A stretch of 64,000 nt of DNA from Raineyella fluvialis (GTDB lineage: Bacteria > Actinomycetota > Actinomycetes > Propionibacteriales > Propionibacteriaceae), in assembly GCF_009646095.1 (NCBI RefSeq), contig NZ_CP045725.1, forward strand, positions 2,728,001 to 2,792,000, read 5' to 3'. The position numbers and the translations under genes are program-made. The notes beneath the pieces are model-generated. The model did no database searches. It saw nothing but the letters and a program-made list of their open reading frames with translations, and was not told the origin of the DNA. Shown here one piece after another: positions 1 to 13,830 of this stretch. Each line of letters starts with the position of its first letter. Position 1 is the stretch's first letter.

Positions 1-900
1 GTGCTCGACGCCGACATCCACGTCCGTGGCAACGAGATCCACCTGTCCGGTGACGAGGCCGCCCTCCGGGCCGGCACGGAAGCCCTCACCGAGATGGTCA
101 CCATCGTCCGTACGGGGCAGGGCCTGACCAGTGACGCCGTCGAGAGGCTGGTGGGGATGCTCGCCGGCGAGGCCGAGGTGCGGCCGGCCGAGGTCCTGAC
201 CCATTCGATCCTGTCCAACCGTGGCCGGACGATCCGCCCCAAGACGCTCAACCAGAAGCACTACGTCGACGCGATCGACCGGCACACGGTCGTCTTCGGT
301 ATCGGCCCGGCGGGCACCGGCAAGACCTACCTCGCGGTCGCCAAGGCCGTCCAGGCGCTGCAGCGCAAGGAGGTCAACCGGCTCATCCTGACCCGGCCGG
401 CGGTGGAGGCGGGCGAGCACCTCGGCTATCTCCCTGGCACGCTCAGCGACAAGATCGATCCGTACGTCCGTCCGCTCTACGACGCGCTCCACGACATGGT
501 CGATCCGGACTCGATCCCGCGGCTGTTGACCGCCGGCACGATCGAGGTCGCCCCTTTGGCGTACATGCGCGGTCGTACGCTCAATGACGCGTTCATCATC
601 CTCGACGAGGCTCAGAACACCACCGCCGAGCAGATGAAGATGTTCCTCACTCGCCTCGGCTTCGGCTCCAAGATGGTGGTCACCGGCGACGTCACGCAGG
701 TCGACCTGCCCGGCGGCCAGCGATCGGGGCTGCGGGTGGTCAGCAACATCCTCCACGACGTGGAGGACATCGCCTTCTGCCAGTTGACCAGCAAGGACGT
801 CGTCCGGCACCGGCTGGTGGGGCGCATCGTCGCCGCGTACGACCGGTTCGAGTCGGCCAACGCCCAGGACAACCAGGAGAAGGGGACCAAGCGCCGGTGA
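1..900 (+). CDS. phoH: PhoH-family ATPase, 5' end cut by window
   Basis: Cytoplasmic P-loop ATPase of the PhoH/YbeZ family, which works with YbeY in ribosome and rRNA quality control. The 299 visible residues hold a Walker A motif GPAGTGKT at about residues 102-109 and a Walker B stretch FIILDEAQN near 199. Family members normally carry some 30-50 more N-terminal residues, and the frame is already open at base 1, so the GTG there is probably internal and the true start lies outside the window. The stop overlaps the GTG start of ybeY by 4 bp, which points to translational coupling in a phoH-ybeY-CNNM-era operon. Confidence 0.93.
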   Translation: MLDADIHVRGNEIHLSGDEAALRAGTEALTEMVTIVRTGQGLTSDAVERLVGMLAGEAEVRPAEVLTHSILSNRGRTIRPKTLNQKHYVDAIDRHTVVFGIGPAGTGKTYLAVAKAVQALQRKEVNRLILTRPAVEAGEHLGYLPGTLSDKIDPYVRPLYDALHDMVDPDSIPRLLTAGTIEVAPLAYMRGRTLNDAFIILDEAQNTTAEQMKMFLTRLGFGSKMVVTGDVTQVDLPGGQRSGLRVVSNILHDVEDIAFCQLTSKDVVRHRLVGRIVAAYDRFESANAQDNQEKGTKRR

Positions 901-1367
901 GCGTCGAACTGAACAACGAGTCCGGCGACGAGGCGGACGAGAAGGGTCTGGCCGCCCTGGCGACCTGGGTGTTGTCGGAGCTGCGGATCCATCCGCAGGC
1001 GGAGCTCTCTATCGTCCTTGTCGACGAGGAGACAATGACCGCCTACCACGTCAAGTACATGGATCTGCCGGGCCCCACCGACGTGCTGTCGTTCCCGATG
1101 GACGAGCTGCGCATCCCGGACCCGGACGAGCCCGAGACCGAGGGAATCCTCGGTGACATCGTGCTGTGTCCCGCGGTGACGGCCCGTCAGGCCGCCGAGA
1201 ACAACCGGACGCCTGACCAGGAGGCGGAGTACCTGCTGGTGCACGGCATCCTGCACCTGCTCGGGTACGACCACGCCACGCCGGAGGAGCATGCCGAGAT
1301 GTTCGGGCTGCACGACCGGCTGATGGCGGCGTACGAGAACCATCGGGCGGGTGACGTGCGTTCATGA
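897..1367 (+). CDS. ybeY: Endoribonuclease YbeY (rRNA maturation)
   Basis: Zinc-dependent single-strand endoribonuclease needed for 16S rRNA 3' maturation and ribosome quality control. The 156-residue product has the family signature HGILHLLGYDHATPEEHAEMF split as HGxLHLLGYDH followed by a third metal-ligand histidine. The length is typical. The start is a GTG inside a GTGA overlap with phoH, and the stop overlaps the ATG of the next gene (ATGA), so it sits mid-operon and is probably translated by reinitiation. Confidence 0.95.
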   Translation: MSVELNNESGDEADEKGLAALATWVLSELRIHPQAELSIVLVDEETMTAYHVKYMDLPGPTDVLSFPMDELRIPDPDEPETEGILGDIVLCPAVTARQAAENNRTPDQEAEYLLVHGILHLLGYDHATPEEHAEMFGLHDRLMAAYENHRAGDVRS

Positions 1368-2706
1368 GCGAGCCGGACGTCGTCCAGCTGGTCATCGCCC
1401 TCGTCCTCGCCATCGCCGTCGGCTTCCTCGCCGCGATCGAGACCGCGCTGCACTCCTTCTCCCATGCCAGGGCGCAGAACCTGGTCGAGGAGGGTGTGTC
1501 CGGCGCCAAGCGCCTCGAGCTGATCACCGAGGACCCTGCTCCCGCGGTGAACGCCGTGCTGTTCATCCGCACCATCCTCGAGGTCACCTCGATCGTCCTG
1601 GTGGCCCGGGTCGTGATGGGACTCAACCTCCGCGACTGGGCGGAGCTCCTGTTGGCGATCGGGTCGATGGTGATCGTCTCCTTCATCGCGTGGGGAGTGG
1701 CACCACGTACCCTCGGCCGCCAGCGTGCCGACAGCATCGCCACCCGATCCTCGGGCCTGGTCGTCCTGCTCACCACGGTGCTCGGGCCGGTCCCGCAGCT
1801 CCTGATCGCCATCGGCAACATCCTCACCCCGGGACGCGGCTTCGACGACGGCCCGTTCTCCTCGGAGGCCGAGCTGCGCGAACTGGTCGACCGGGCCGAG
1901 GAGTCCGACGTGATCGAGGCCGGTGAGCGCCGGATGATCCACTCCGTCTTCGAGCTCGGCGACACCATGGTCAAGGAGGTGATGGTGCCCCGGACGGACA
2001 TCGTCTCCATCGAGGACTCCAAGACCCTGCGGCAGGCGACCTCACTGGCCCTGCGCTCCGGCTTCAGCCGGATCCCCGTGGTCGGGGAGGGCGGACTGGA
2101 CAACATCGTGGGCATCGTCTTCCTCAAGGACCTGATGAAGCGGACCTACGACAATCCGCAGTCCCAGACGACGGAGCGGGTCTCCTCCCTGATGCGCCCG
2201 CCGATCTGGTGCCCCGACTCCAAGCCGGTCGACGATCTGCTCAAGGAGATGCAATCGACCCACTCCCACCTGGTCGTGGTGGTCGACGAATTCGGCGGCA
2301 CCGCGGGCCTGGCCACGATCGAGGACATCCTCGAGGAGATCGTCGGTGAGATCGTCGACGAGTACGACGAGGCCGAGGTCGCCCCGATCGTACGGTTGTC
2401 GGAGGACCGCTACCGGGTGTCGGCGCGCCTGGCCGTCGACGAACTGGGGGAGCTATTCGGGCGCAAGCTCGACGATGAGGACGTCGACACGGTCGGTGGA
2501 CTGATGGCCAAGCTGCTCAACATGGTCCCGATCGCCGGTTCCGTGGTCCGCTGGGAGGGCCTCGAGCTCGTCGCCGAACGCGCCCAGGGCCGGCGCAACC
2601 AGATCGGCACCATCCTGGTCACCCAGGTCGGTGAGGACGAGGAAGCGGGGGACGCCCGGGCGACAGCGGCCGTTCTCCGTGTCGCACAGACCAAGGAGGA
2701 GAAGTG

Positions 2707-2707
<1 letters not shown>
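1364..2707 (+). CDS. CNNM/CBS-pair membrane protein (HlyC/CorC family)
   Basis: Membrane protein of 447 residues. An N-terminal DUF21/CNNM domain with hydrophobic segments (about residues 5-150) is followed by a CBS pair (about 200-330) and a C-terminal CorC_HlyC domain (about 345-430). Relatives are linked to magnesium or cobalt efflux and are often labelled hemolysin; transport is the better-supported role. It overlaps ybeY at ATGA, and its TGA overlaps the era start, in the usual actinobacterial order. The transported ion cannot be read from the sequence. Confidence 0.9.
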
Positions 2708-5129
<2,422 letters not shown>

Positions 5130-5165
5130 GCGGAGGCGGCAGGCGCCGCCGGAGCAGGCAGGGCG

Positions 5166-5197
5166 AAGCGGCCCACGGGTGAACCCGTGGGCCGCTT
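5166..5197. terminator. Bidirectional hairpin terminator
   Basis: A perfect 14-bp stem (AAGCGGCCCACGGG and its complement) closes on a TGAA tetraloop between convergent argG and the DUF4352 gene. It starts in A residues and ends in T residues, so it can serve both strands. Confidence 0.85.
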
Positions 5198-5234
5198 GCC
5201 GTTCCGCTGCCCCCCAACAGCGGAGGCTGTGGGA

Positions 5235-5951
5235 TCAGGAAAGTGAGATCTTCTTCTCGGCCCCGAACATCCCGCCGCGCACACCGAGCTGGGTGGGCTG
5301 CACGTCCTTCGGAATGTCGAACACCAGCAGGCCCTTGACGGTGTTGCCCGGATTCACCTGCTCGAGAAAGGTGTGGTTCTGATCGTTCGCGTAGATCTCA
5401 GCGGTGCTGTCGGAGCTATATTCGATGGCGTCCTTGTCGTACAGCTTGACCAAGTTGGAGTCGAACGTCTTCGATGACTTGCCGGTGTTCTTGACGTTCA
5501 CGCTGACGAGTACGTACTGGCCCTGCGCCGACTGGTTGAGGTAGTCGGAGCCGACCTTACTGACGCCCTTCTGGACCTTGGTCACGGTGTACTGCAGGTC
5601 GCCGGCGTCGACCGCCTCGTTCAGGCCGGCGAGCTTCTCCTCCTGCTTGGCCGCCGGCGCCACCGCCTGGGTGGACGCCTGGACCGGGGTGGTCGCGAGC
5701 GGGGAGGAGGCCGCCGCAGGGGCCTGCGACGCCGTGGAGCCGGCAGTGACCTTGGCGCCCTTGTTGCCACCGCCGTTCGCGGCGAACGCGATGATGACGA
5801 TGACCGTCACGACCCACACCCACGGCCGCTTGTACCACTTCTTGCGCGGCTTCATCGGCGGCTGCGGGGGATAGGGCTGGCCCGGGACCTGCTGGTAGGG
5901 CTGGTTCTGGTACTGCGGGTTCTGCGACTGGGGGAAGGGGGGCTGGGACAT
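5235..5951 (-). CDS. DUF4352 membrane-anchored protein
   Basis: Hypothetical secreted or anchored protein of 238 residues. The N-terminus is Pro/Gln/Tyr-rich and cytoplasmic (about 1-45), then a basic patch KPRKKWYKRP and one transmembrane helix (about 55-72), an Ala/Ser/Thr-rich linker, and a DUF4352-like immunoglobulin-type domain (about 115-238) with the usual YVLVSVNVKNTG strand. I chose the ATG at 5951 because AGGAG lies 7 nt upstream; an in-frame ATG 12 codons earlier has no such site. Function unknown; the domain family is extracytoplasmic. Confidence 0.8.
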   Translation of the reverse strand: MSQPPFPQSQNPQYQNQPYQQVPGQPYPPQPPMKPRKKWYKRPWVWVVTVIVIIAFAANGGGNKGAKVTAGSTASQAPAAASSPLATTPVQASTQAVAPAAKQEEKLAGLNEAVDAGDLQYTVTKVQKGVSKVGSDYLNQSAQGQYVLVSVNVKNTGKSSKTFDSNLVKLYDKDAIEYSSDSTAEIYANDQNHTFLEQVNPGNTVKGLLVFDIPKDVQPTQLGVRGGMFGAEKKISLS

Positions 5952-6082
5952 TTCCGTCTCCTGTCTGGTGCTGCTGACAGGTTCCATGGAACCGGTCGGG
6001 CCACTGACGCCACATCGGCCGATCGGCGCGGCCGACTCAGCGATTCGGACGAGGCGAGAGTCGCGGCATCATCCGATCGGCT

Positions 6083-6101
6083 GATTCCCGGACGGGGAAT
6101 C
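6083..6101. repeat. Inverted repeat before the histidine kinase
   Basis: GATTCCC and GGGAATC flank a 5-nt spacer, 7 nt before the kinase ATG and between divergent genes. It could be an operator for the response regulator encoded downstream, or a hairpin in the mRNA leader. Confidence 0.4.
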
Positions 6102-6107
6102 GAACGT

Positions 6108-7414
6108 ATGATCAACCGCGTGCAGAAGCCCTCGGAAGTCCCGCCCACCCTGGTGACGGTGCGCCGCGTGGCGTGGACGGTCCTGGGCGGTTCACTCGCG
6201 GTGCTGGTGTGTCTGGTCGCTCTCGTGGGTTCGTTGAGCGTCGTTCCCGCCTACCAGTCGCATGTCGGCCTCGGTGGTCAGCTGACGAGTGTCGGTGTGC
6301 TGGCGCTGCTGGCCTGGCTCGTCGCGATGGCCACCCTGTTCGCCCGCCGCGCGCACCCCTGGGTGCCGATGGTGGCCGGTGTCCTGCTCACGGTGGTGCT
6401 CCAGCTCGACAGCCTGCTGCTGCTGTTCGGGGCGGCGTCGGTGGTCGTGCATCGCGGTCGCCGTCAGGGCGCCATCGCCTCCACCGTCGCAGGGGCGCTC
6501 ACGCTGGTGGCAGGGCTGCGCGACGGGCTGCGCCCCTGGCGGGACAGCGCCTGGGCTGCCGCGTTGAGCTCGTCGTCCCCGCTGTCTGCGACGCCGGATC
6601 CGCAACTTCAACTCGGCGTGAGCCTCGGGATCGCCTTCGTCTCCGGTGTGGTGGTCCTCGGCAGCGCCTGGCTGGTCCGTTCGCGACAGGACCTGGGGGA
6701 GACAGAGGAAGCCCGGGCGCAGGCGGAGGACCGCAGCGAACGACTCGCGACGGCGACCGTGCGCCTGGAGGAACGTGAGCGTCTGGCCCGCGAGGTCCAT
6801 GACACCTTGGCGCATCGCCTGTCGCTGATCTCGCTGAACTCGGGGGCGCTCGAGACTGCCGCCCTGGACGGCTCCCCCAGGTGGCGCAAGCAGCCGAGGC
6901 CCTGCGGGAGAGTGCTCATCGCTCGTTGGAGGATCTGCGTGAACTGGTCGGCGCACTGCGACAGCCGCCGACTCCCGATCGCGCTCCGATGGCAGGCGAC
7001 CCGGACCTCGCTCCTCGGGTGGGGCTCGCCACCCTGCCCGAGCTGATCGAGTCGGCGAGGTCTTCCGGGGCTCGCATCGAGGCCACGATCATGGTCCAGG
7101 ACGCTGATCAGGCGGGGGACCTGCTGAATCGAGCCACCTATCGCATCATGCAGGAGGCCCTGACGAACGCCTTCAAGCATGCACCAGGCCAGCCCATCCG
7201 CGTCGATCTCATAGCCGGCCCCACGACGGGCATCCACGTCACGGTGACGAATGCGCTCGGCCCGGATTCCGGCCTTCCCGGGTCGGGCAACGGCCTCATC
7301 GGCATGCAGGAGCGTGCTGCCCTCCTCGGCGGGATCCTCAGCGCTGAACCGGATGACCGAGGGAACTTCGTGGTCGAGGCATCCCTGCCGTGGCAAGGTC
7401 GAACGAGCCGCTGA
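6108..7414 (+). CDS. NarL-family sensor histidine kinase, frame-broken
   Basis: Membrane sensor kinase for the regulator that follows. The N-terminal half has about five hydrophobic segments (residues 15-190), then a coiled stretch and the HisKA_3 box LAREVHDTLAHRLSL with the phospho-accepting His near residue 231. After the C run at 6874-6878 the frame shifts by one; the new frame continues without a gap into VAQAAEALRESAHRSLEDL and a HATPase domain with an N box (IMQEALTNAFKHAPG) and GNGLIGMQERA. Adding one C restores a single protein of about 435 residues. The ligand is unknown. A real loss of function cannot be excluded. Confidence 0.85.
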
Positions 7415-7460
7415 GGAGGGGCGGGCCGAGCTGCGGGCGGCCGATGTCAGAGGCTTCTCC

Positions 7461-7466
7461 TAGCCT
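7461..7466 (+). promoter_or_regulatory. -10 box before response regulator GTG
   Basis: TAGCCT ends 7 nt before the GTG at 7474. No ribosome site precedes any candidate start here, so this box is what favours 7474 over the ATG at 7444. Confidence 0.45.
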
Positions 7467-7473
7467 CATCGAT

Positions 7474-8184
7474 GTGACACAGAGTGATGCGGGGGACACC
7501 CGGCCCATCCGGGTGATGCTGGTCGACGACGACGCGATGGCGCGCAACGGCGTTCGGATGATCCTGGAGAGCGCGCGCGATATTCGGGTGGTCGCTGAGG
7601 CTTCCGACGGTGGGAAGGTGATCGACGCCGTCCATGCCCACCACCCCGATGTGGTGCTGATGGACCTGCACATGCCGACGGTGAACGGCATCGCGGTCAC
7701 GGCCCGCCTACAGCGAGAGATCAATCCGCCGAAGGTCATCGCCCTGACCTCGATCGACCTGGACAGCTACGTCTTCGACGCCCTGGAGGCAGGGGCGAGC
7801 GGGTTCCTGCTCAAGGACGTGGCGCCGGTCGATCTGCAGCAGGCGGTGCGTACGGTGCACCACGGGGATGCCGTTCTTTCCCCGCGCAGCATCGCCCACC
7901 TCATCCGGCAGTTCGTCGACGCAGGCCACCGCGAGCAGAACAGCCGCGCGCTCGGTCTGCTGGCGCTGCTGACGCCCCGGGAACTGGAGGTCGCCCACTG
8001 CGTCCACGAGGATCTGAGCAACCAGCAGATCGCCCGGAGACTCGGCTGCAGCGAGGCCACCGTGAAGACGCACCTCAGTCACATCATGGCCAAGCTCGAC
8101 GTGCCGAGCCGTGTCCAGGTCGCCCTGCTGGTTGAGCGTGCGGCCTCCTCCCGCAGCGCGATGGTCCCCGCCCCGATGGGATGA
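7474..8184 (+). CDS. NarL/LuxR-family response regulator
   Basis: DNA-binding partner of the kinase upstream. A receiver domain (about residues 10-125) has the acidic pair in VMLVDDDA, the phospho-acceptor Asp in DVVLMDLHMPTVNG, and the Thr and Lys switch residues (ALTSID, LLKD). A LuxR-type helix-turn-helix fills the C-terminus (LTPRELEVAHCV, NQQIARRLGCSEATVKTHL). From GTG 7474 the protein is 236 residues, close to the usual 210-230; ATG 7444 would add 10. Targets are unknown; the inverted repeat at 6083-6101 is a candidate. Confidence 0.9.
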   Translation: MTQSDAGDTRPIRVMLVDDDAMARNGVRMILESARDIRVVAEASDGGKVIDAVHAHHPDVVLMDLHMPTVNGIAVTARLQREINPPKVIALTSIDLDSYVFDALEAGASGFLLKDVAPVDLQQAVRTVHHGDAVLSPRSIAHLIRQFVDAGHREQNSRALGLLALLTPRELEVAHCVHEDLSNQQIARRLGCSEATVKTHLSHIMAKLDVPSRVQVALLVERAASSRSAMVPAPMG

Positions 8185-8188
8185 CCTG

Positions 8189-10139
<1,951 letters not shown>

Positions 10140-10192
10140 CGGCACCGCACCCCTGGACTCCGGGCAGTCGCCACCCCTGACCCGCCCGGAAA

Positions 10193-10234
10193 CACGAAGC
10201 CCTGCCTCCCACAAGGAGAGAGCAGGGCTTCGTG
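10193..10234. terminator. Bidirectional terminator between leuA and hmp
   Basis: CACGAAGCCCTGC (10193-10205) pairs perfectly over 13 bp with 10222-10234; a small inner CTCC/GGAG stem lies in the loop. It sits between convergent stops. Confidence 0.85.
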
Positions 10235-10255
10235 GCGTTCAGTGCCGTGTGGCGA

Positions 10256-11422
10256 TCACTCGCCCTGGACGAGCCACAGGTCCGGGCCGAAGATCTCGTA
10301 GAAGACCTGCTCCGACGGGTGGCCCGACGAGATGACCTGCGAGCGGACGGCCTTCAGGAAGGGCAGCGGGCCACACATGACGACGTTCGCCTCCCACGGG
10401 ATCGACACACCGCTGATGTCCATGTAGCCCTCGTGGTCGCCGTCGCCGCCCTCCTCGAACCAGGTCTCGATCCGCGCATTCGGCAGGTCCGCGACGAGCT
10501 GCTTCATCTCGTCCGCCAGCGGCCACTCGGCCGAGGACCGGTCGGCGTGCAGCACGATGACCTCGCGCTGCGACCCGCGCTCGCACAGGGCGTGGAGCAG
10601 GGCGAGCATCGGGGTGACGCCGATACCTGCCGAGGCCAGGACAAGCGGGACCTGCGTGTCGCGCAGGACGAGATCTCCATACGGGTTGGACAGGTCGTAG
10701 ACGTCGCCGACCCGGAGCTTCTCGTGGATCAGCGGGGTCACCTCGCCGTTCGGGTCGAGCTTGACCGCGATCCGGCGGGTGCCGGCCGGGGCGGGAATCA
10801 GGGTGAACTGGCGCGGCTGGCGGATGCCGTCGGGCGTCGGGACCTCGATGGAGACGTACTGGCCGGGCCTAGCCGGTGCCACAGCGGTGTCATCGGCGGG
10901 CTCGAAACTGATCACGGCGACATTGCCGCCGGTCATCTCCTTCTTGGTCACCCGCCACGGGGAGAAGGGCTTGTCGTTGGGCTGGCTCGCGTAGAGGTTC
11001 TTCTCCATCGAGATGAGGGCGTGGGCCATCAGCCAGTAGACCTCGGTCCAGGCCTCGACGACCTCGGGGGTGGCGGCGTCGCCGAGATCGGCCGCGATGG
11101 CACCGAAGAGGTGCTCGTAGACGGTCGGGTACTCGTCCTCCTTGAGTCCCAGCGAGGCATGCTTGTGGGCGATCCGGGAGAGCACCGACTCCGGGTAGGA
11201 GTCCGGGTGCTGCAGCAGCCAGATCGCGAACGCGGCGATCGATCCCGCCAGCGCCTTCGGCTGCTCACCGGTGATCTGGTTCGAGCGGCTGAACATCCCG
11301 TCGAGCAGGTCGGGGCGTGCCCCGAACATCCGCTTGTAGAACTCCGGGGTGATGAAGGGGATGCGTTCCGCGACGACGGCAGCGGTGGCCGCGATGATCG
11401 GGCGGGAGGTGTCCGACAGCAT
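10256..11422 (-). CDS. hmp: Flavohaemoglobin (nitric oxide dioxygenase)
   Basis: Converts NO and O2 to nitrate using NAD(P)H. A globin domain (about residues 1-140) is followed by an FAD-binding reductase domain (about 150-260, with RQFTLIPAP and the flavin-contacting DLSNPYGDL) and an NAD-binding domain (about 265-385, LVLASAGIGVTPMLALL). The length of 388 residues is just below the usual 395-400. GGAG lies 9 nt before the ATG. Divergent from a DinB-like gene. NO-responsive control is common for this family, but I see no clear operator. Confidence 0.95.
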   Translation of the reverse strand: MLSDTSRPIIAATAAVVAERIPFITPEFYKRMFGARPDLLDGMFSRSNQITGEQPKALAGSIAAFAIWLLQHPDSYPESVLSRIAHKHASLGLKEDEYPTVYEHLFGAIAADLGDAATPEVVEAWTEVYWLMAHALISMEKNLYASQPNDKPFSPWRVTKKEMTGGNVAVISFEPADDTAVAPARPGQYVSIEVPTPDGIRQPRQFTLIPAPAGTRRIAVKLDPNGEVTPLIHEKLRVGDVYDLSNPYGDLVLRDTQVPLVLASAGIGVTPMLALLHALCERGSQREVIVLHADRSSAEWPLADEMKQLVADLPNARIETWFEEGGDGDHEGYMDISGVSIPWEANVVMCGPLPFLKAVRSQVISSGHPSEQVFYEIFGPDLWLVQGE

Positions 11423-11521
11423 GGGGTGTACTCCTTCGTTGGGGTTGCCGGAACAGTAATCGATTGATTCGGACTATCCGTTGAAAACGATCGTGATCCA
11501 GGTCACCGACGAGGTCATCGC

Positions 11522-11527
11522 TAGGCT
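11522..11527 (+). promoter_or_regulatory. -10 box of leaderless DinB-like gene
   Basis: TAGGCT ends 6 nt before the ATG at 11534, with no ribosome site in between. Confidence 0.55.
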
Positions 11528-11533
11528 TTGACC

Positions 11534-12040
11534 ATGATCGTCAACGACCTGCTCATCGACGGCATCGAGCGCAGCCGGGAGGTCTGTCACGAGGTATTGC
11601 GCGGATTGACGCCCGATCAGGCGAATGCCCGTCCGGGCGGGGACCACAACTCGATCTCCTGGCTGGTGTGGCACATCGCTCGCGAACAGGACGTGCAGAT
11701 CGCACCACTCTGCGGCACGCCACAGGTCTGGACCTCCCAGGGGTGGTTCGAACGGTTCGATCTCGACCTGCCGGCCCGCTCGATGGGGTACGGCCATGAC
11801 GTCTCCACCGCAGGCAAGGTCGTGGTCGACGACACCGACCTGTTGCTGGGTTACCTGGACGCCGCGGTCGACGCCACCCGGGCCTACATCGCCTCGGTCG
11901 GGGCCGACCAGTTCGACGACATCGTCGACGACCGCTGGGACCCGCCGGTGACACGGGGGGTGCGGCTCGTCAGCGTCATCGACGACGCCGCCCAGCACGC
12001 GGGGCAGGCGGCGTACGTCCGGGGACTGCTCTTCGGCTGA
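11534..12040 (+). CDS. DinB/DUF664 family protein
   Basis: Small four-helix-bundle protein of 168 residues in the DinB/YfiT/DUF664 superfamily. Metal-ligand histidines are visible in SWLVWHIAREQ (about residue 50) and in the C-terminal DDAAQHAGQAAYVRG (about 157). Members include mycothiol- and bacillithiol-dependent transferases, so a thiol-linked role is possible in an actinobacterium. The ATG at 11534 is preferred to the TTG two codons upstream because a -10 box ends 6 nt before it. The substrate is unknown. Confidence 0.8.
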   Translation: MIVNDLLIDGIERSREVCHEVLRGLTPDQANARPGGDHNSISWLVWHIAREQDVQIAPLCGTPQVWTSQGWFERFDLDLPARSMGYGHDVSTAGKVVVDDTDLLLGYLDAAVDATRAYIASVGADQFDDIVDDRWDPPVTRGVRLVSVIDDAAQHAGQAAYVRGLLFG

Positions 12041-12068
12041 ACGGGCCCTGGTGCTCTGGGGCGTTCGG

Positions 12069-13001
12069 TCAGCCCAGCGCCCCGTCGTCGGGTTCGGCGT
12101 CCTCCTCCTCGGGGATGACGTCGGTCCGGACGCCCGGGGCCACCGGCTCCGCCCAGGCGTACGGCGTCTTGTCCACGTGCAGGGCGTTCGGGTGCAGGGC
12201 GCTTGCCTGCTCCGTCCGGCCCTCGATGTTCGGTACCGCGCCCCCGAGCCGACGATCCCGGCCGGCGAACGACTCGATGGCGGCCCACAGGTCCCGCCGG
12301 TCGAAATCCGGCCACAGGGTGTCGAGGAACACCATCTCGGCATAGGCGGACTGCCAGACCAGGAAGTTCGACGTCCGCTGCTCGCCGGAGGAACGGATGA
12401 ACAGGTCGACGTCGGGGATGTCCGGTTCGTCGAGGAACCGGTGGAACGACGACTCGGTGATGTCCTCAGGGCGCAGCTGGCCGTCGCGGGCCAACCGGGC
12501 GATCTGCCGGGCGGCATCGACGATCTCGGCGCGCCCGCCGTAGTTCATGCAGAACTGCAGGGTGAGGGTGTCGTTGTCGCGGGTCCGTTCCTCGGCCGTC
12601 TCCAACTCACGGATCACCGAGCGCCACAGCCGGGGGCGCCGACCGGCCCATCGGATGCGTACGCCCATGGCGTCCAGTTCGTCCCGGCGCCTGCCGATGA
12701 CATTGCGGTTGAAGCCCATCAGCCAGCGCACCTCGTCGGGGGAGCGTTTCCAGTTCTCCGTGGAGAAGGCGTACGCCGAGACGTACTTCACGCCGATCTC
12801 GATCGCACCGGCGAGCACGTCCATCAGCACCGCCTCGCCACGGGCGTGACCCTCGATCCGCTTCAGTCCGCGTTCCTTGGCCCACCGTCCGTTGCCATCC
12901 ATCACGATCGCGACGTGGCGGGGAACCTTCCCGGCCGGAATCTCCGGCGGACGGGCGCCGGAGGGATGGGGTGGCGGAGGGGCCGGCGTGTGACGCGACA
13001 T
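12069..13001 (-). CDS. uppS: Isoprenyl transferase (UppS family)
   Basis: Cis-prenyltransferase that extends farnesyl or related diphosphate with isopentenyl diphosphate to the polyprenyl lipid carrier used for cell-wall precursors. The family start [13 protein letters not shown] (catalytic Asp) is at about residue 29, and [15 protein letters not shown] is at about 205. At 310 residues it is longer than the usual 250 because of a Pro-rich N-terminus and an acidic C-terminal tail. Actinobacteria often have two such enzymes with different chain lengths; which this is cannot be told. It is divergent from recO. Confidence 0.92.
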   Translation of the reverse strand: MSRHTPAPPPPHPSGARPPEIPAGKVPRHVAIVMDGNGRWAKERGLKRIEGHARGEAVLMDVLAGAIEIGVKYVSAYAFSTENWKRSPDEVRWLMGFNRNVIGRRRDELDAMGVRIRWAGRRPRLWRSVIRELETAEERTRDNDTLTLQFCMNYGGRAEIVDAARQIARLARDGQLRPEDITESSFHRFLDEPDIPDVDLFIRSSGEQRTSNFLVWQSAYAEMVFLDTLWPDFDRRDLWAAIESFAGRDRRLGGAVPNIEGRTEQASALHPNALHVDKTPYAWAEPVAPGVRTDVIPEEEDAEPDDGALG

Positions 13002-13052
13002 GGGATCAGCCTAGTGGGGCCGCGTCACCCGGTGCGGCCTCCGATCGCGCCG

Positions 13053-13058
13053 TAGAAT
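13053..13058 (+). promoter_or_regulatory. -10 box of leaderless recO
   Basis: TAGAAT ends 6 nt before the GTG at 13065; no ribosome site can fit between them. Confidence 0.65.
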
Positions 13059-13064
13059 GAAGCG

Positions 13065-13805
13065 GTGCCGACCTACCGCGACCAAGCCGTGGTGCTGCGG
13101 ACGCACAAGCTCGGCGAGGCCGACCGCATCATCACGATGCTCACGCGCGCCCACGGCAAGGTGCGTGCGGTGGCCCGGGGGGTGCGCCGGACAGGATCGA
13201 AGTTCGGAGCCCGGCTCGAGCCGTTCAGCCATGTCGACCTGCAGTTGGCCAGCGGGCGCAACCTGCACTACGTCGACCAGGTCGAGACCATCCAGGCCTA
13301 CGGCGGTCGGCTGGCGGCCGATTACCCGGCCTGGACGGCGGGGCAGGTGATGGTCGAGACGGCCGACAAGCTGGTCGGTGAAGAACATCAGCCTGCGTTG
13401 CAGCAGTACCGGCTGCTCGTCGGGGCCCTGGCGGTGCTGGTGCGAGGGACCACCGACGGCCCCCGCCCCGCCGCGATGGTGCTGGACTCCTACCTGCTGC
13501 GGTCGATGGCGGTGGCCGGTTACGCGCCCACCTTCACCGACTGCGCCTCCTGCGGCGCTCCCGGCCCGCACACCGCGTTCTCCCCGGCGGCGGGCGGTGT
13601 GGTGTGCCGCTTCTGTCGCCCCCCGGCCAGCGCCCATCCCCAAGTGGCCACCCTCAACCTGCTCAGCGCCCTGTTGGTGGGGGACTGGGCCGCGACGAGT
13701 GCGGTGGAGGCCACGGTCCAGCGGGAGGCGAGCGGTCTGACCGCGGCGTTCGTCAACTGGCACATGGAGCGTGGGCTGCGGTCCCTCTCCCTGGTCGAGA
13801 GGTAG
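13065..13805 (+). CDS. recO: DNA repair protein RecO
   Basis: Binds single-stranded DNA and, with RecR, loads RecA at gaps. The 246-residue product has an N-terminal OB fold (YRDQAVVLRTHKLGEADRII at residues 3-22) and a C-terminal zinc site with Cys pairs in CASCGAPG and CRFC. The GTG start at 13065 is supported by the -10 box ending 6 nt upstream. It is convergent with the lactate regulator gene. Confidence 0.93.
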   Translation: MPTYRDQAVVLRTHKLGEADRIITMLTRAHGKVRAVARGVRRTGSKFGARLEPFSHVDLQLASGRNLHYVDQVETIQAYGGRLAADYPAWTAGQVMVETADKLVGEEHQPALQQYRLLVGALAVLVRGTTDGPRPAAMVLDSYLLRSMAVAGYAPTFTDCASCGAPGPHTAFSPAAGGVVCRFCRPPASAHPQVATLNLLSALLVGDWAATSAVEATVQREASGLTAAFVNWHMERGLRSLSLVER

Positions 13806-13830
13806 TAGCTCCGCCGGGGTTGCGGCCGGC

